Shown: positions 18,715 to 26,263 of the stretch, one piece after another
How the letters are laid out: each line of letters starts with the position of its first letter
Position numbering within the stretch: the first letter of the stretch is position 1
Assembly: GCA_031549325.1 (NCBI GenBank)
Contig: JAVBQA010000062.1
Location: forward strand, 1-49,304
Reading direction: 5' to 3'
DNA length: 49,304 bases
Source of the DNA: JAJDGF01 sp031549325
GTDB lineage: Bacteria; Bacillota; Clostridia; Christensenellales; Aristaeellaceae
Made by a program: the position numbers and the translations under genes
The notes under the pieces: generated by a model
Told to the model about the DNA's origin: nothing
Database searches by the model: none
The model's input: the letters and a program-made list of their open reading frames with translations, nothing else

Positions 18715-18748
18715 AACATCCCCCGCCATCACGGCAGGGGATGTTTTT
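18715..18748 (+). terminator. Rho-independent terminator, adhesin side
   Basis: AACATCCCC (18715-18723) pairs with GGGGATGTT (18737-18745), followed by a T-run. The complementary strand has the same stem with a weaker T-run, so it may also serve the convergent potD operon whose stop codon is at 18756. Confidence 0.85.
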
Positions 18749-18755
18749 GAATGAC

Positions 18756-19790
18756 CTAGCTACGGATTTCTTCCCAGATCTTGGTGTAAACCGCGATGTC
18801 CTGGGAGATGTCGTTGAAGAACTCGCAGCGGTCGATGATGTCCTGATTGGGATTCAAGGTGAGGTTGTTCCGCTCCTCATCGGCCATCCCGTCCACGACA
18901 GCCTGGATGGGAGTGCTGTAGTAGATGTAGTCCATGTTCATGCGCGCGATGTCGGGGCGGCACAGGAAGTCGATGAACTTCTCGGCGGCCGCCTTGTTCT
19001 GGCAGCCCTTGGGGATGCACATGCCATCCACCCACACGTTGCTGCCCTCGTCCGGCACCACATACACCAGGTCGGGGTTCTCTTCCATGGCGTACAGCGC
19101 GTCGCCCGACCACATCAGCGCCATGGCGGCCTCGCCGGCGATCATCTTGTCCTTGGTCTCGTCCACCAGGTAGCCCTTGACGATGCCGTCGGCCTTCTGC
19201 TTCAGCAGCGCCTGCTTGGCCTCGTCGAGCTGGGCGGGGTCCTTGGTGTTCATGGAGTAGCCGAGCATTTTCAGCGTGACGCCCAGCGTGTCCCGAATGG
19301 AGTCCATCATGATGACGTCCTTCTTGTACTTGGGGTCGAAGATGCTTCGCCAGCTGGTGATCTCTTCATCCACATACTCCGGGTTGTACAGCAGGCCCAC
19401 GGTGCCCCACATGTAGGCCACCGAGTATTCGCCGGTGGGGTCGTAAGCGGGTTTGCGCATCCAGTCGATGACGCCGGCGGCGTTGGGCATATTGGCAAAA
19501 TCCAGCTTCTCGAGGCCGTCCTCGCGGATCAGGCGCTCGATAATGTAGTCGGACGGAAAGATCACATCGTAGCTGCTGCCGCCCGAGGTCAGGCGGGTGT
19601 ACATGTCCTCGTTGGTGGTGAAGTTGGTGTATTTCACCTGGATGCCGGTCTCCTGCTCGAACATCTGGATGACGTTCTCGTCGATGTAGTCATACCAGTT
19701 GTACACCGTGATCGACTCGGCGGCGTGGGCCAGAGGCGCGCTAGCGAGCGCGAGGCACAGAACCAGGGCAACCAGAACGATCTTTTTCAT
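18756..19790 (-). CDS. potD: Spermidine/putrescine ABC transporter substrate-binding protein
   Basis: Captures polyamines outside the membrane and hands them to PotBC. 344 residues, with a signal peptide of about 23 residues ending LAHAAES; no lipobox cysteine is visible at the cleavage site, which is unusual for a Gram-positive binding protein, so anchoring may be by an uncleaved signal peptide. The mature protein opens with the family hallmark ITVYNWYDYIDENVIQMFE, then YDVIFPSDYIIERL and the WRSIFDPKYKKDV segment. C-terminal AAAEKFIDFLCRPDIARMN is also typical. It is the last gene of the pot operon, 26 bases after potC, and faces the adhesin terminator. Confidence 0.93.
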   Translation of the reverse strand: MKKIVLVALVLCLALASAPLAHAAESITVYNWYDYIDENVIQMFEQETGIQVKYTNFTTNEDMYTRLTSGGSSYDVIFPSDYIIERLIREDGLEKLDFANMPNAAGVIDWMRKPAYDPTGEYSVAYMWGTVGLLYNPEYVDEEITSWRSIFDPKYKKDVIMMDSIRDTLGVTLKMLGYSMNTKDPAQLDEAKQALLKQKADGIVKGYLVDETKDKMIAGEAAMALMWSGDALYAMEENPDLVYVVPDEGSNVWVDGMCIPKGCQNKAAAEKFIDFLCRPDIARMNMDYIYYSTPIQAVVDGMADEERNNLTLNPNQDIIDRCEFFNDISQDIAVYTKIWEEIRS

Positions 19791-19816
19791 GACACAGGAC
19801 CCCCTTTGTTCGTACG

Positions 19817-20635
19817 TTATGAGATAACCTCAAGCGCGGAGCGCTTGTTGATGATGATCAGCAGCCCGAGCACCAGCAGGAACATCAGCGTGGACAGCGC
19901 GTAGATGCTGGGTTCGATGCCGCGCCGCGCCGCGGAGTAGATGACCATGCTCAGGTTGTTGTCGTTGCCGCCGGTGAAGTAGCTGATGACGAAGTCGTCG
20001 AGGGACATCGTGAAGCTCAGCAGCGCGCCGGTGACCACGCCGGGCATGATCTCGGGCAGGATCACTTTCCACACGGCCTTCAGCGGGTGGCATCCCAGGT
20101 CGAGCGCCGCCTCGTACAGGTTCACGTTCATCTGCTTGAGCTTGGGCATCACCGAGAACAGCACGTAGGGCGTGTCAAACGCGATGTGCGCCAGCAGCAT
20201 CGTGCCGATCCCCAGCGCCGGTTTGGCGTTTTCCAGCCCGAGAAAGCCGCCCAGCCGTCCCACCAGCCCGAACAGGAACACGAACATCAGCATCAGCGAC
20301 ACGCCGGTCACGATGTCGGGCGTGGTCATGGGCAGATAGGACACGTTCATAACGGCGCTGGCGTTCTTTCGCTTCATGGCGTGGATGCCGATGGCGGCAA
20401 GCGTGCCGAGTACCGTGGCCACCACGGTGGCAATGATCGCGACCTCAAGCGTCAGCCACAGCGCATCCAGGATGGCCGGGGTCTGCAGCAGTTTCTTGTA
20501 CCAATCGAAGGTGAACCCGCCCCACTTGGCGCGGGACTTGCTGGCGTTGAATGAAAGCACGATCATCACCGCGATGGGGGCATACAGGAACGTGAGCAAC
20601 AGCCCCAGGTACGTGCCCTTGAAGAACTTTCTCAC
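19817..20635 (-). CDS. potC: Spermidine/putrescine ABC transporter permease PotC
   Basis: Inner-membrane permease of the polyamine importer. 272 residues when begun at the GTG at 20635, which overlaps the potB stop (GTGA); an AGGAAGG ribosome binding site lies just upstream within potB. A longer open frame exists upstream but overlaps potB out of frame and is not coding. About six membrane segments are visible, starting with LGLLLTFLYAPIAVMIVLSF. The EAA loop that contacts PotA reads YEAALDLGCHPLKAVWKVILPEI near residue 170-192. The C-terminus ends in a hydrophobic helix and KRSALEVIS. Order and overlap with potB show a single transcript. Confidence 0.93.
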   Translation of the reverse strand: MRKFFKGTYLGLLLTFLYAPIAVMIVLSFNASKSRAKWGGFTFDWYKKLLQTPAILDALWLTLEVAIIATVVATVLGTLAAIGIHAMKRKNASAVMNVSYLPMTTPDIVTGVSLMLMFVFLFGLVGRLGGFLGLENAKPALGIGTMLLAHIAFDTPYVLFSVMPKLKQMNVNLYEAALDLGCHPLKAVWKVILPEIMPGVVTGALLSFTMSLDDFVISYFTGGNDNNLSMVIYSAARRGIEPSIYALSTLMFLLVLGLLIIINKRSALEVIS

Positions 20636-21447
20636 CACGCGCCGCCCCCTTCCTGCTGGGATTCGACCTTGTTCAGCAGGCCGATGGACGCGATGATCAG
20701 AACCATCATGATCAAGCTGAGGGATGAGCCAAAGTTCCAGTCGTTGCTGACCAGAAAGTTTTGCTCGATGATGTCGCCAAACAGCCAGAAGTTGCCGCTG
20801 CCCAGCAGCCGCGAGATGGCGAACGTGGTGACGGCGGGCATGAACACCATGGTGATGCCGGACACGATGCCCGGAACCGACAGCGGGAACACCACGCGCC
20901 GGAACACGTTGAACGGGTTCGCGCCCAGGTCCTCGGCCGCCTCGATGACGCGGGTGTCCATCTTCTTGAGGGATGTGTAGATCGGCAGGATCATGAACGG
21001 CACGAAGTTGTACACCATCCCGAGCAACACCGCGCCCTCTGTGCCAATCAGCTCCAGCCGGTCGAACCCCAGGCTCACCAGGAAGTTGTTGATGATGCCG
21101 CGATCCTCCATCAAAGACATCATCGCGTAGGTGCGCAGCAGGAAGTTCATCCACATCGGGAGCAGGATCAGCACGAACAGCGCCTGGTTTTTCGCGAAAT
21201 CCTTGCTGGACAGAAAGTGCGCCGCCGGATAGCCGACAATCAGGCAGATCACCGTGCAGAACAGCGCCAGATACAGGCTGCGCCACAGCACCCGCAGGTA
21301 CACGGGGCTTAAAAACTTGATCAGGTTGTCCAGCGTCAGCTGCCCGGCCGGGTCGGTGAACGCGAAGAACAGCACGAACAGAAGCGGCGCCACGGTGAAC
21401 AGCACCATCCACACCACGTAGGGCGCGGCGAACCAGCTACGCCTCAT
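20632..21447 (-). CDS. potB: Spermidine/putrescine ABC transporter permease PotB
   Basis: Partner permease of PotC. 271 residues, first membrane helix at about residues 7-28 (YVVWMVLFTVAPLLFVLFF). The EAA loop reads IEAAEDLGANPFNVFRRVVFP near residue 180, the docking site for the ATPase. Conserved LPMWMNFLLRTYAMMSLM precedes it, as in other PotB proteins. The ATG at 21447 lies within the end of potA (11-base overlap) and the stop overlaps the potC start, so the genes are translationally coupled. Confidence 0.93.
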   Translation of the reverse strand: MRRSWFAAPYVVWMVLFTVAPLLFVLFFAFTDPAGQLTLDNLIKFLSPVYLRVLWRSLYLALFCTVICLIVGYPAAHFLSSKDFAKNQALFVLILLPMWMNFLLRTYAMMSLMEDRGIINNFLVSLGFDRLELIGTEGAVLLGMVYNFVPFMILPIYTSLKKMDTRVIEAAEDLGANPFNVFRRVVFPLSVPGIVSGITMVFMPAVTTFAISRLLGSGNFWLFGDIIEQNFLVSNDWNFGSSLSLIMMVLIIASIGLLNKVESQQEGGGAW

Positions 21448-22498
21448 GGGTTGCCCCCTCCTTGCGCATGATGTGAATGTTGAACGGCACGATCACCAGC
21501 CCCACCTGGCTGCCCGCAGGGGACATGGTGGTCGAGTGCACCTTGAAGGTGTATTCGCCGGTGTCGACCATCATTTCGTAGTGAACGCCCTTGAACAGCA
21601 CGCTGGTGACCTCGCCGGTCAGCGGAGCCACGTCGTCGCCGGCCACCATCACGTCCTCCGGGCGCACGACCACATCCACCGGCGTCATCTCGCCGAAGCC
21701 CGCGTCCACACAGGGGAACTGCTGGCCCGCGAATTCCACCAGCTCATCCCTGATCATCATGCCGTCCATGATGTTGCTTTCGCCGATGAAGTTGGCCACG
21801 AAGGCGTTTTGCGGCTCGTCGTAGATGTGCTTGGGCGTGCCGATCTGCTGGATGTGGCCCTCGTTCATCACGACCACGGTGTCCGACATCGTCAGCGCCT
21901 CCTCCTGGTCGTGGGTCACATACACAAACGTAATCCCCAGGTGCTGCTGCATCTGTTTCAGTTCCAGCTGCATCTCTCTTCTCAGCTTCAGGTCCAGCGC
22001 GCCCAGCGGCTCGTCGAGAAGCAGCACTTCCGGCTGATTCACCAGCGCCCGCGCGATGGCGATGCGCTGCTGCTGGCCGCCCGACAGCTGGTCCACCATG
22101 CGCTTCTCATAGCCGGTCATCTTGACCAGCCCCAGCATGCGCTTGATGCGGCTGTCGATCTCCGCCTTGGGCAGCTTTTTCAGCTTCAGCCCAAAGGCGA
22201 TGTTGTCGTACACATTCAGGTGGGTGAACAGCGCGTACTTCTGGAACACCGTGTTCAGCGGGCGCTTGTAGGGCGGCACGGACAGGATGTCCTTGCCCGC
22301 AAACAGCACCTCGCCCTCGTCCGGATACTCAAAGCCGCCCAGGATCCGCAGCAGCGTGGTCTTGCCACAGCCGGACGGACCCAGCAGCGTGATGAACTCG
22401 TGGCGGTCGATGAACAAGTCGATCTTGTCCAGCGCCTGCGTGCCGTCAAAGCTCTTGCTGACGCCGTTGATGTTGATGAGCGCCTTTTCTCTGGACAT
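21437..22498 (-). CDS. potA: Spermidine/putrescine ABC transporter ATP-binding protein
   Basis: ATPase that drives polyamine uptake. 353 residues: the nucleotide-binding domain spans about 1-240 with Walker A GPSGCGKTTLLR near residue 42, the Q-loop FQKYALF, the ABC signature LSGGQQQRIAIARAL, Walker B LLLDEPLGALD and the H-loop YVTHDQEEAL. The C-terminal TOBE-like regulatory domain contains VVVRPEDVMV. GGGAGG lies eight bases before the ATG. It is the first transporter gene of the operon, 48 bases after the regulator gene, and overlaps potB by 11 bases. Confidence 0.95.
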   Translation of the reverse strand: MSREKALININGVSKSFDGTQALDKIDLFIDRHEFITLLGPSGCGKTTLLRILGGFEYPDEGEVLFAGKDILSVPPYKRPLNTVFQKYALFTHLNVYDNIAFGLKLKKLPKAEIDSRIKRMLGLVKMTGYEKRMVDQLSGGQQQRIAIARALVNQPEVLLLDEPLGALDLKLRREMQLELKQMQQHLGITFVYVTHDQEEALTMSDTVVVMNEGHIQQIGTPKHIYDEPQNAFVANFIGESNIMDGMMIRDELVEFAGQQFPCVDAGFGEMTPVDVVVRPEDVMVAGDDVAPLTGEVTSVLFKGVHYEMMVDTGEYTFKVHSTTMSPAGSQVGLVIVPFNIHIMRKEGATHEA

Positions 22499-22546
22499 GC
22501 TTGTGTCCTCCCTGTATCGAGTGAAAGCCGCGGAGCGGCGTTGTGA

Positions 22547-23089
22547 TCAAAAGGTCGGCGGCGTGGCTACCCATAGCACGCGCGCGGGCGTCTTGCCCCG
22601 GTTGAGCAGCCTGTGGGGCGCGCTGGGCGTGAAGCAGAAGCTCTCGTCTTTTCGCGCGCGCACCTTTTGCTCGCCCAGCACCAGCGTAATCGAGCCAGAC
22701 AGCACATAGCCGAATTCCTCGCCCTCGTGAGGGTCTTGAAGCGCCGTCTCGCCACCCGGGCCCAGCTCGATCAGGATGGGCTCCATGCGGTTTTTCTGGG
22801 CGCTGGGCACCAGCCAGCGGATGAAGCCCTTCATGCCTTCGTCGTCCTGCTTCACGGCGGTGTCGTCCTCGGAAAACACCAGCTTCTTTTCGCGCTGTTC
22901 GCTGAAAAAGCTGGTCAGGTCCGACCCGAGGCAGGTGAGCACGTCCACCAGCGTGGCGATGGAGGGGGAGGTCAGGTCGCGCTCCAGCAGCGAGATGAAG
23001 CCCTTGCTCAGCTCGCAGCGGTCGGCCAGCTCCTCTTGGGTCAGCCCGTGCTGCAGCCGCAGCTGTTTGATCTTCGCGCCGATCTCCAT
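22547..23089 (-). CDS. XRE-cupin transcriptional regulator of the pot operon
   Basis: 180 residues: an N-terminal helix-turn-helix of the XRE type at about 5-60 (IKQLRLQHGLTQEELADRCE, then KGFISLLERDLTSPSIATL) and a C-terminal cupin at about 105-180 (EEFGYVLSGSITLVLG and ESFCFTPSAPHRLLNRG). This PuuR-like architecture heads polyamine transport operons in many Firmicutes and probably senses a polyamine or related small molecule. It is the first gene of the operon, with AGGAGG eight bases before the ATG. A strong promoter and a palindrome lie immediately upstream, so autoregulation is likely. The ligand is inferred from context, not from the sequence. Confidence 0.88.
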   Translation of the reverse strand: MEIGAKIKQLRLQHGLTQEELADRCELSKGFISLLERDLTSPSIATLVDVLTCLGSDLTSFFSEQREKKLVFSEDDTAVKQDDEGMKGFIRWLVPSAQKNRMEPILIELGPGGETALQDPHEGEEFGYVLSGSITLVLGEQKVRARKDESFCFTPSAPHRLLNRGKTPARVLWVATPPTF

Positions 23090-23116
23090 TTCAAGCCCCT
23101 CCTTTCCCGAAAACGA

Positions 23117-23133
23117 GTTTAAAAATACTAAAC
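23117..23133 (-). promoter_or_regulatory. Palindromic operator, pot operon
   Basis: GTTTA (23117-23121), seven bases, TAAAC (23129-23133): a 17-base inverted repeat lying between the expected transcription start and the regulator's ribosome binding site. Position fits repression by the XRE-cupin protein encoded next. Confidence 0.6.
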
Positions 23134-23148
23134 AAACAAACGGTTATT

Positions 23149-23177
23149 ATTAAACCACACGCCGCTGGGTTTGTCAA
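23149..23177 (-). promoter_or_regulatory. Sigma-A promoter of the pot operon
   Basis: On the minus strand TTGACA (23177-23172), 17-base spacer, TTTAAT (23154-23149); 11 of 12 consensus bases. The start site should fall near 23142, about nine bases before the palindrome. Confidence 0.8.
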
Positions 23178-23349
23178 TTGCCTGAACTTGTTTCGCCCTG
23201 TTAAATGTATCAATCGGAGTGTTCTTTTATAGATGCGAAAGTTTGATGGCATTAAACCGCCCGGAAGTGTTTGGCGGAGCTTTGGGCCTTTTGATGGCGC
23301 CCTTCGGCGCTGCGGTTTGGCCAACCGGCACAAGGGTTTCTGAGGACAA

Positions 23350-23375
23350 CAAAAAAGCCACCGAAGTGGCTTTTT
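23350..23375 (-). terminator. Terminator of the candidate 6S RNA
   Basis: GCCAC-UUCG-GUGGC on the minus strand with A-run before and TTTTTT after (23356-23351). The plus strand also shows a T-run (23371-23375), so it can act in both directions. Confidence 0.85.
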
Positions 23376-23575
23376 GTTGTAAATATCCCAAGAGTGCCGT
23401 TCGCTAGCGCTTTTTACACCCGCCTACTGGCAGGGCGGAGACCTGCGCCTGCTTGCTGTCGTCCCCTGACATCTTGCGAAGGGGGCTTGACATCCGCAGT
23501 CCGACTCGGAATCCTTTTTGTGTGTTGTGGGTAAAAGCGGTCGCGTGGCGAACACCCCAGGATACGCGTTTTCGT
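23350..23575 (-). ncRNA. ssrS: Candidate 6S RNA
   Basis: A non-coding transcription unit of about 225 bases with a strong promoter at one end and a strong terminator at the other. The minus-strand RNA has a long-range closing stem: UAUCCUGGGGUGUUCGC (23564-23548) pairs with GCGAACGGCACUCUUGGGAUA near its 3' end (about 23402-23382), with G-U pairs and small bulges. The middle can form a long irregular rod (GACUGCG/CGCAGGUC, UGUC/GACA, CCCC/GGGG) separated from the closing stem by an A/C-rich open region. Length, closing stem, central bubble and terminal rod are the layout of 6S RNA, which binds sigma-70/A RNA polymerase. The identification is by fold only; another structured RNA is possible. 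Confidence 0.5.
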
Positions 23576-23581
23576 GATCCC

Positions 23582-23611
23582 ATTATAGCGAAGCCACGCC
23601 TTTGCTGTCAA
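23582..23611 (-). promoter_or_regulatory. Sigma-A promoter of the candidate 6S RNA
   Basis: Minus strand TTGACA (23611-23606), 18-base spacer, TATAAT (23587-23582): both hexamers are consensus. No open frame with a ribosome binding site follows, which is why an RNA gene is proposed. Confidence 0.8.
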
Positions 23612-23629
23612 GGGTTTTGGCAAGGTTTG

Positions 23630-24454
23630 TTAGGATCGCCCAAGGGCAATGTCACGTTTTTTTTCGCTCGAAAATGTGACAATGTGCATCTCCGGCGGCG
23701 CGCCGATGCGCAGGGGCGCCACCGAGGTTCCGATGCCGTTCGAAACCAGCAGCGTGGATGGGCCGAGTTGGTGTTGGCCGGACAGATAAAAATTGCTCAG
23801 CCCCTTTGTGCGCTCGTAGCCCAGGCTGTAAATGCTGAATGGCCCGAGGCGCAGCTGGCCGCCGTGGGTGTGGCCGCACAGGATCAGGTCGGGCGCGATT
23901 TTGGGATCGACGGGCAGCGCGTCCAGCGCCAGCGGCGAGTGTTCCAGCAGAATGCGGAATTCGCCGTCCTGCTTGGGTTGGTCTAGCAGCGACAGATCCG
24001 GAGCGCCATACTTCGGCTCGTCGGGGCCGACCACCAGCAGACTGCCGCCGGGGCGGGTGATGCGCTTGCTCTGGTTGACCAGCATCTGGATGCCCGCACT
24101 CGCGGCGTCCTCGTGCAGGCGCAGCAGGCTGTCCCGGTAGCACTCTCGGTCGTTATTGCCCATCACGCCCAGCATGCCCAGTCGCGGCTTCAGGGCGGAG
24201 AGGCGCCGGAACAGCGGCTTGTGCGCGTCGCCTTCGGCAAAGTCGCCGCCCCAAAGGATCAGATCGGGGCAGAGCGCCTGGACCTGGCCGATCAGCCGGT
24301 CGAGGGCGCTTTCCTGGCGCGTGCCGCCCCGGAAGTGCAAGTCGGTGATGAACAGCAGCCGCACGCCCGCCATGGCGTCCGACGGCAGGCAGAGCGCGCA
24401 CAGGCGCGGCTCCGCCCGTCCGGTCAGGGAGATGTGCAGCAGGTCCCGGTTCAT
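23630..24454 (-). CDS. Metallophosphoesterase (calcineurin-like, YkuE/YaeI type)
   Basis: 274 residues with all motifs of the calcineurin-like phosphoesterase fold: ITDLHF (metal site 1, near residue 35), GGDFAEGD, MGNNDRE (the GNxD/E motif), and LCGHTHGGQLRLG near residue 205. The metal pair usually hydrolyses phosphodiesters; YkuE-like members have been linked to lipid headgroups or UDP-diacylglucosamine. There is no signal peptide. The ATG at 24454 overlaps the glpP stop by four bases and has GAAGGAG upstream, so it is coupled to glpP. The substrate cannot be told from the sequence. Confidence 0.88.
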   Translation of the reverse strand: MNRDLLHISLTGRAEPRLCALCLPSDAMAGVRLLFITDLHFRGGTRQESALDRLIGQVQALCPDLILWGGDFAEGDAHKPLFRRLSALKPRLGMLGVMGNNDRECYRDSLLRLHEDAASAGIQMLVNQSKRITRPGGSLLVVGPDEPKYGAPDLSLLDQPKQDGEFRILLEHSPLALDALPVDPKIAPDLILCGHTHGGQLRLGPFSIYSLGYERTKGLSNFYLSGQHQLGPSTLLVSNGIGTSVAPLRIGAPPEMHIVTFSSEKKRDIALGRS

Positions 24455-25050
24455 GGGCGCGCTCCTTCAAACAGATCCTCGCGGCGCAGCCCCCACAGCT
24501 GCTGAATGCTGGTGGATACCGCATAAGCGCCCGCCTCCACAGCCGCGCGAACCTCGGCGCTTTCTGTCACCATGCCGCCCGCGATGATGCCGCAGCCGGG
24601 CAACGCCGCCTTGAGCTGGGTGATGGCCTTGGGCACGAGACCGGGCAGCGCCTCCACCATGTCGGGCCTGCTCTGCAGCAGCTGCTTCACGCCGTGCTGA
24701 AGAGAGCTCGAGTCCATCACGAACAGGCGCTGGATGGTCAGAAGCCCCAGGGTTTTGGCGGCTTTGAGCAGCGGCGCGCGGGTGGAAATCACCCCGTCGG
24801 GCGCCGCCTCCCTCGCGCACCAGGCCACCGCTTCGGCGTCGTGTCCCAGGCCCGCCAGAAGATCCAGGTGCACAAACACGCGCTTGCCGCTGGCTTTTGC
24901 GGCCCGCGCCATGCCCGGCAGCGTCAGGATGGAGCCGCCCAGCAGGAAGATTGCCGGGGCCTGGCTGCCCGCGGCGCGGGCCACACTCGCCTCGTCGCGC
25001 ACGGCGGCGATCACCGGGCGCTTTGTCAGCAATTCGACAAATTCCGACAT
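24451..25050 (-). CDS. glpP: Glycerol-3-phosphate-responsive antiterminator (GlpP family)
   Basis: 199 residues from the ATG at 25050, which has AAAGGAG nine bases upstream; the open frame continues into the SRP RNA gene but that part is not coding. Family hallmarks: KRPVIAAVRDE at the N-terminus, VFVHLDLLAGLGHDAEAV, GVISTRAPLLKAAKTLGL, TIQRLFVMDSSSL, and IIAGGMVTESAEVRAAVEAGAYAVSTSIQQLW at the C-terminus. In Bacillus GlpP binds glycerol-3-phosphate and the glp mRNA leader to prevent termination. No glpF/K/D is in the window, so its target lies elsewhere. It is 25 bases downstream of the SRP RNA and may use readthrough from that promoter. Confidence 0.87.
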   Translation of the reverse strand: MSEFVELLTKRPVIAAVRDEASVARAAGSQAPAIFLLGGSILTLPGMARAAKASGKRVFVHLDLLAGLGHDAEAVAWCAREAAPDGVISTRAPLLKAAKTLGLLTIQRLFVMDSSSLQHGVKQLLQSRPDMVEALPGLVPKAITQLKAALPGCGIIAGGMVTESAEVRAAVEAGAYAVSTSIQQLWGLRREDLFEGARP

Positions 25051-25075
25051 AAAGGCGCTCCTTTCAACAAAAAAA

Positions 25076-25204
25076 GTCACGCGGACTCGAAACAGGTAAA
25101 CCCCGCGGCGCGTGCCAAAAACTGCATGTTGCTGCTGCCTTCCGGCCCTGACAAGATTAGCAGTATGACACCGCACGGGACCCGATTGTCATCATCCGCG
25201 TGAC
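25076..25204 (-). ncRNA. ffs: Signal recognition particle RNA, small bacterial type
   Basis: The minus strand carries the near-invariant helix 8 motif GUCAGGGCCGGAAGGCAGCAGC (asymmetric loop plus GGAA tetraloop) that binds Ffh. The ends pair perfectly over ten bases: GUCACGCGGA (25204-25195) with UCCGCGUGAC (25085-25076), directly followed by seven T (25075-25069) as terminator. It has its own promoter 8 bases upstream of the 5' end. At 129 bases it is a little longer than the ~100-base small type. Confidence 0.93.
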
Positions 25205-25211
25205 AAAGCAC

Positions 25212-25240
25212 AGTATACCACAGCGAGCCCCGGTTTGCAA
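25212..25240 (-). promoter_or_regulatory. Promoter of the SRP RNA gene
   Basis: Minus strand TTGCAA (25240-25235), 17-base spacer, TATACT (25217-25212) preceded by TGG (extended -10). It lies immediately after the asnA stop codon; transcription should start near 25205, exactly at the paired 5' end of the RNA. Confidence 0.8.
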
Positions 25241-25241
25241 G

Positions 25242-26255
25242 TTACAACAGCGTAATGCCTTGCGCAAGGAGCGTCTGCTGCACGTCGCCCGGCCACAGGG
25301 AGCACTGCACCTCGCCCACGTGGGCTTTTCGCAGCAGCAGCATGCAAAGCCGCGACTGGCCGATGCCGCCGCCCATGGTGAGCGGCAGCTGGTCGTGCAT
25401 TACCTGCTGATGGAACGGCAGGTCCAGCCGATCCTTGGCGTTTGCGCGGCTCAGCTGCGCAAACATGCTGCTGGCATCCACGCGAATGCCCATGCTGGAC
25501 AGCTCCAGCGCGCAATCAAGCTCCGGGTGATAATACAGCAGGTCGCCGTTCAGCGCCCAGTCGTCGTAGTCGGGGGCGCGCTTGCTGTGCGGCCGGCCGT
25601 CGGGCAGCTCGTCTCCGATGGCGATGATGAACACCGCGCGGTGCCGTTTGACGATGTGGTGCTCTCGCTGCTCCGCGGGAACGCCGGGGTACATTTCGTA
25701 GAGCGCCTGCGCCGTGATGAAGAACACCTCGGCGGGCAGCCTTGGCTGCAGCGATGGGTATCTGCTGTGCACCACCGTCTCGGCCTCGAGCACCGACAGG
25801 TGGATGCGCCGCACGGCGTCCTGGAGCGTGTCGAGGGTTCTCTGCTCGCGGGAAATGATTTTCTCCCAGTCCCACTGGTCCACGTAGACAGAGTGGGTGT
25901 TGTCGGTGACCTCGTCCCGGCGAATGGCGTTCATGTCGGTGTAGAGCCCGCGTCCGGCGGGATAGCCGTAGCGCCCCAGCGCCTGGCGCTTCCACTTGGC
26001 CAGACTCTGCACCACCTGCGCCTCGCGGCCGGTTTCGTCGTGGATGTCGAAATGAACCTTGCGCTCCCAGCCGCTGAGGTCGTCGTTCAGGCCCGAATCT
26101 TTCCAAACGAACAGCGGCGCGCTGACGCGGGTCAGGTTCAGCGCCGCGCCCAGCTGCTGCTGAAAGCAGTCCTTGATGTTCTTGATGGCGCGCTGGGTCG
26201 AGATCAAATCCAGCGCAGGCTTGTATCCCGCGGGGCAATAATGCTTCTCTTCCAT
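25242..26255 (-). CDS. asnA: Aspartate-ammonia ligase (asparagine synthetase A)
   Basis: Makes asparagine from aspartate, ammonia and ATP through an aspartyl-AMP intermediate; related to class II aminoacyl-tRNA synthetases. 337 residues from the ATG at 26255, with AGGAG seven bases upstream. Visible family segments: ISTQRAIKNIKDCFQQQL near residue 20, RVSAPLFVWKDSGLNDDLSG, VHSLAKWKR-like QSLAKWKRQALGRYG, MNAIRRDE and VDQWDWEK near residue 115, and the C-terminal TMGGGIGQSRLCMLLLRKAHVGEVQ (class II motif 3 with the ATP-binding arginine). It follows deoD by eight bases and is co-transcribed with it. Confidence 0.95.
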   Translation of the reverse strand: MEEKHYCPAGYKPALDLISTQRAIKNIKDCFQQQLGAALNLTRVSAPLFVWKDSGLNDDLSGWERKVHFDIHDETGREAQVVQSLAKWKRQALGRYGYPAGRGLYTDMNAIRRDEVTDNTHSVYVDQWDWEKIISREQRTLDTLQDAVRRIHLSVLEAETVVHSRYPSLQPRLPAEVFFITAQALYEMYPGVPAEQREHHIVKRHRAVFIIAIGDELPDGRPHSKRAPDYDDWALNGDLLYYHPELDCALELSSMGIRVDASSMFAQLSRANAKDRLDLPFHQQVMHDQLPLTMGGGIGQSRLCMLLLRKAHVGEVQCSLWPGDVQQTLLAQGITLL

Positions 26256-26263
26256 GCAAACTC

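Noticed and set aside
23219..23407. A 62-codon plus-strand frame between the pot operon and the candidate 6S RNA
   Set aside because: It crosses the terminator stem and has no ribosome binding site; I see nothing else in 23178-23346.
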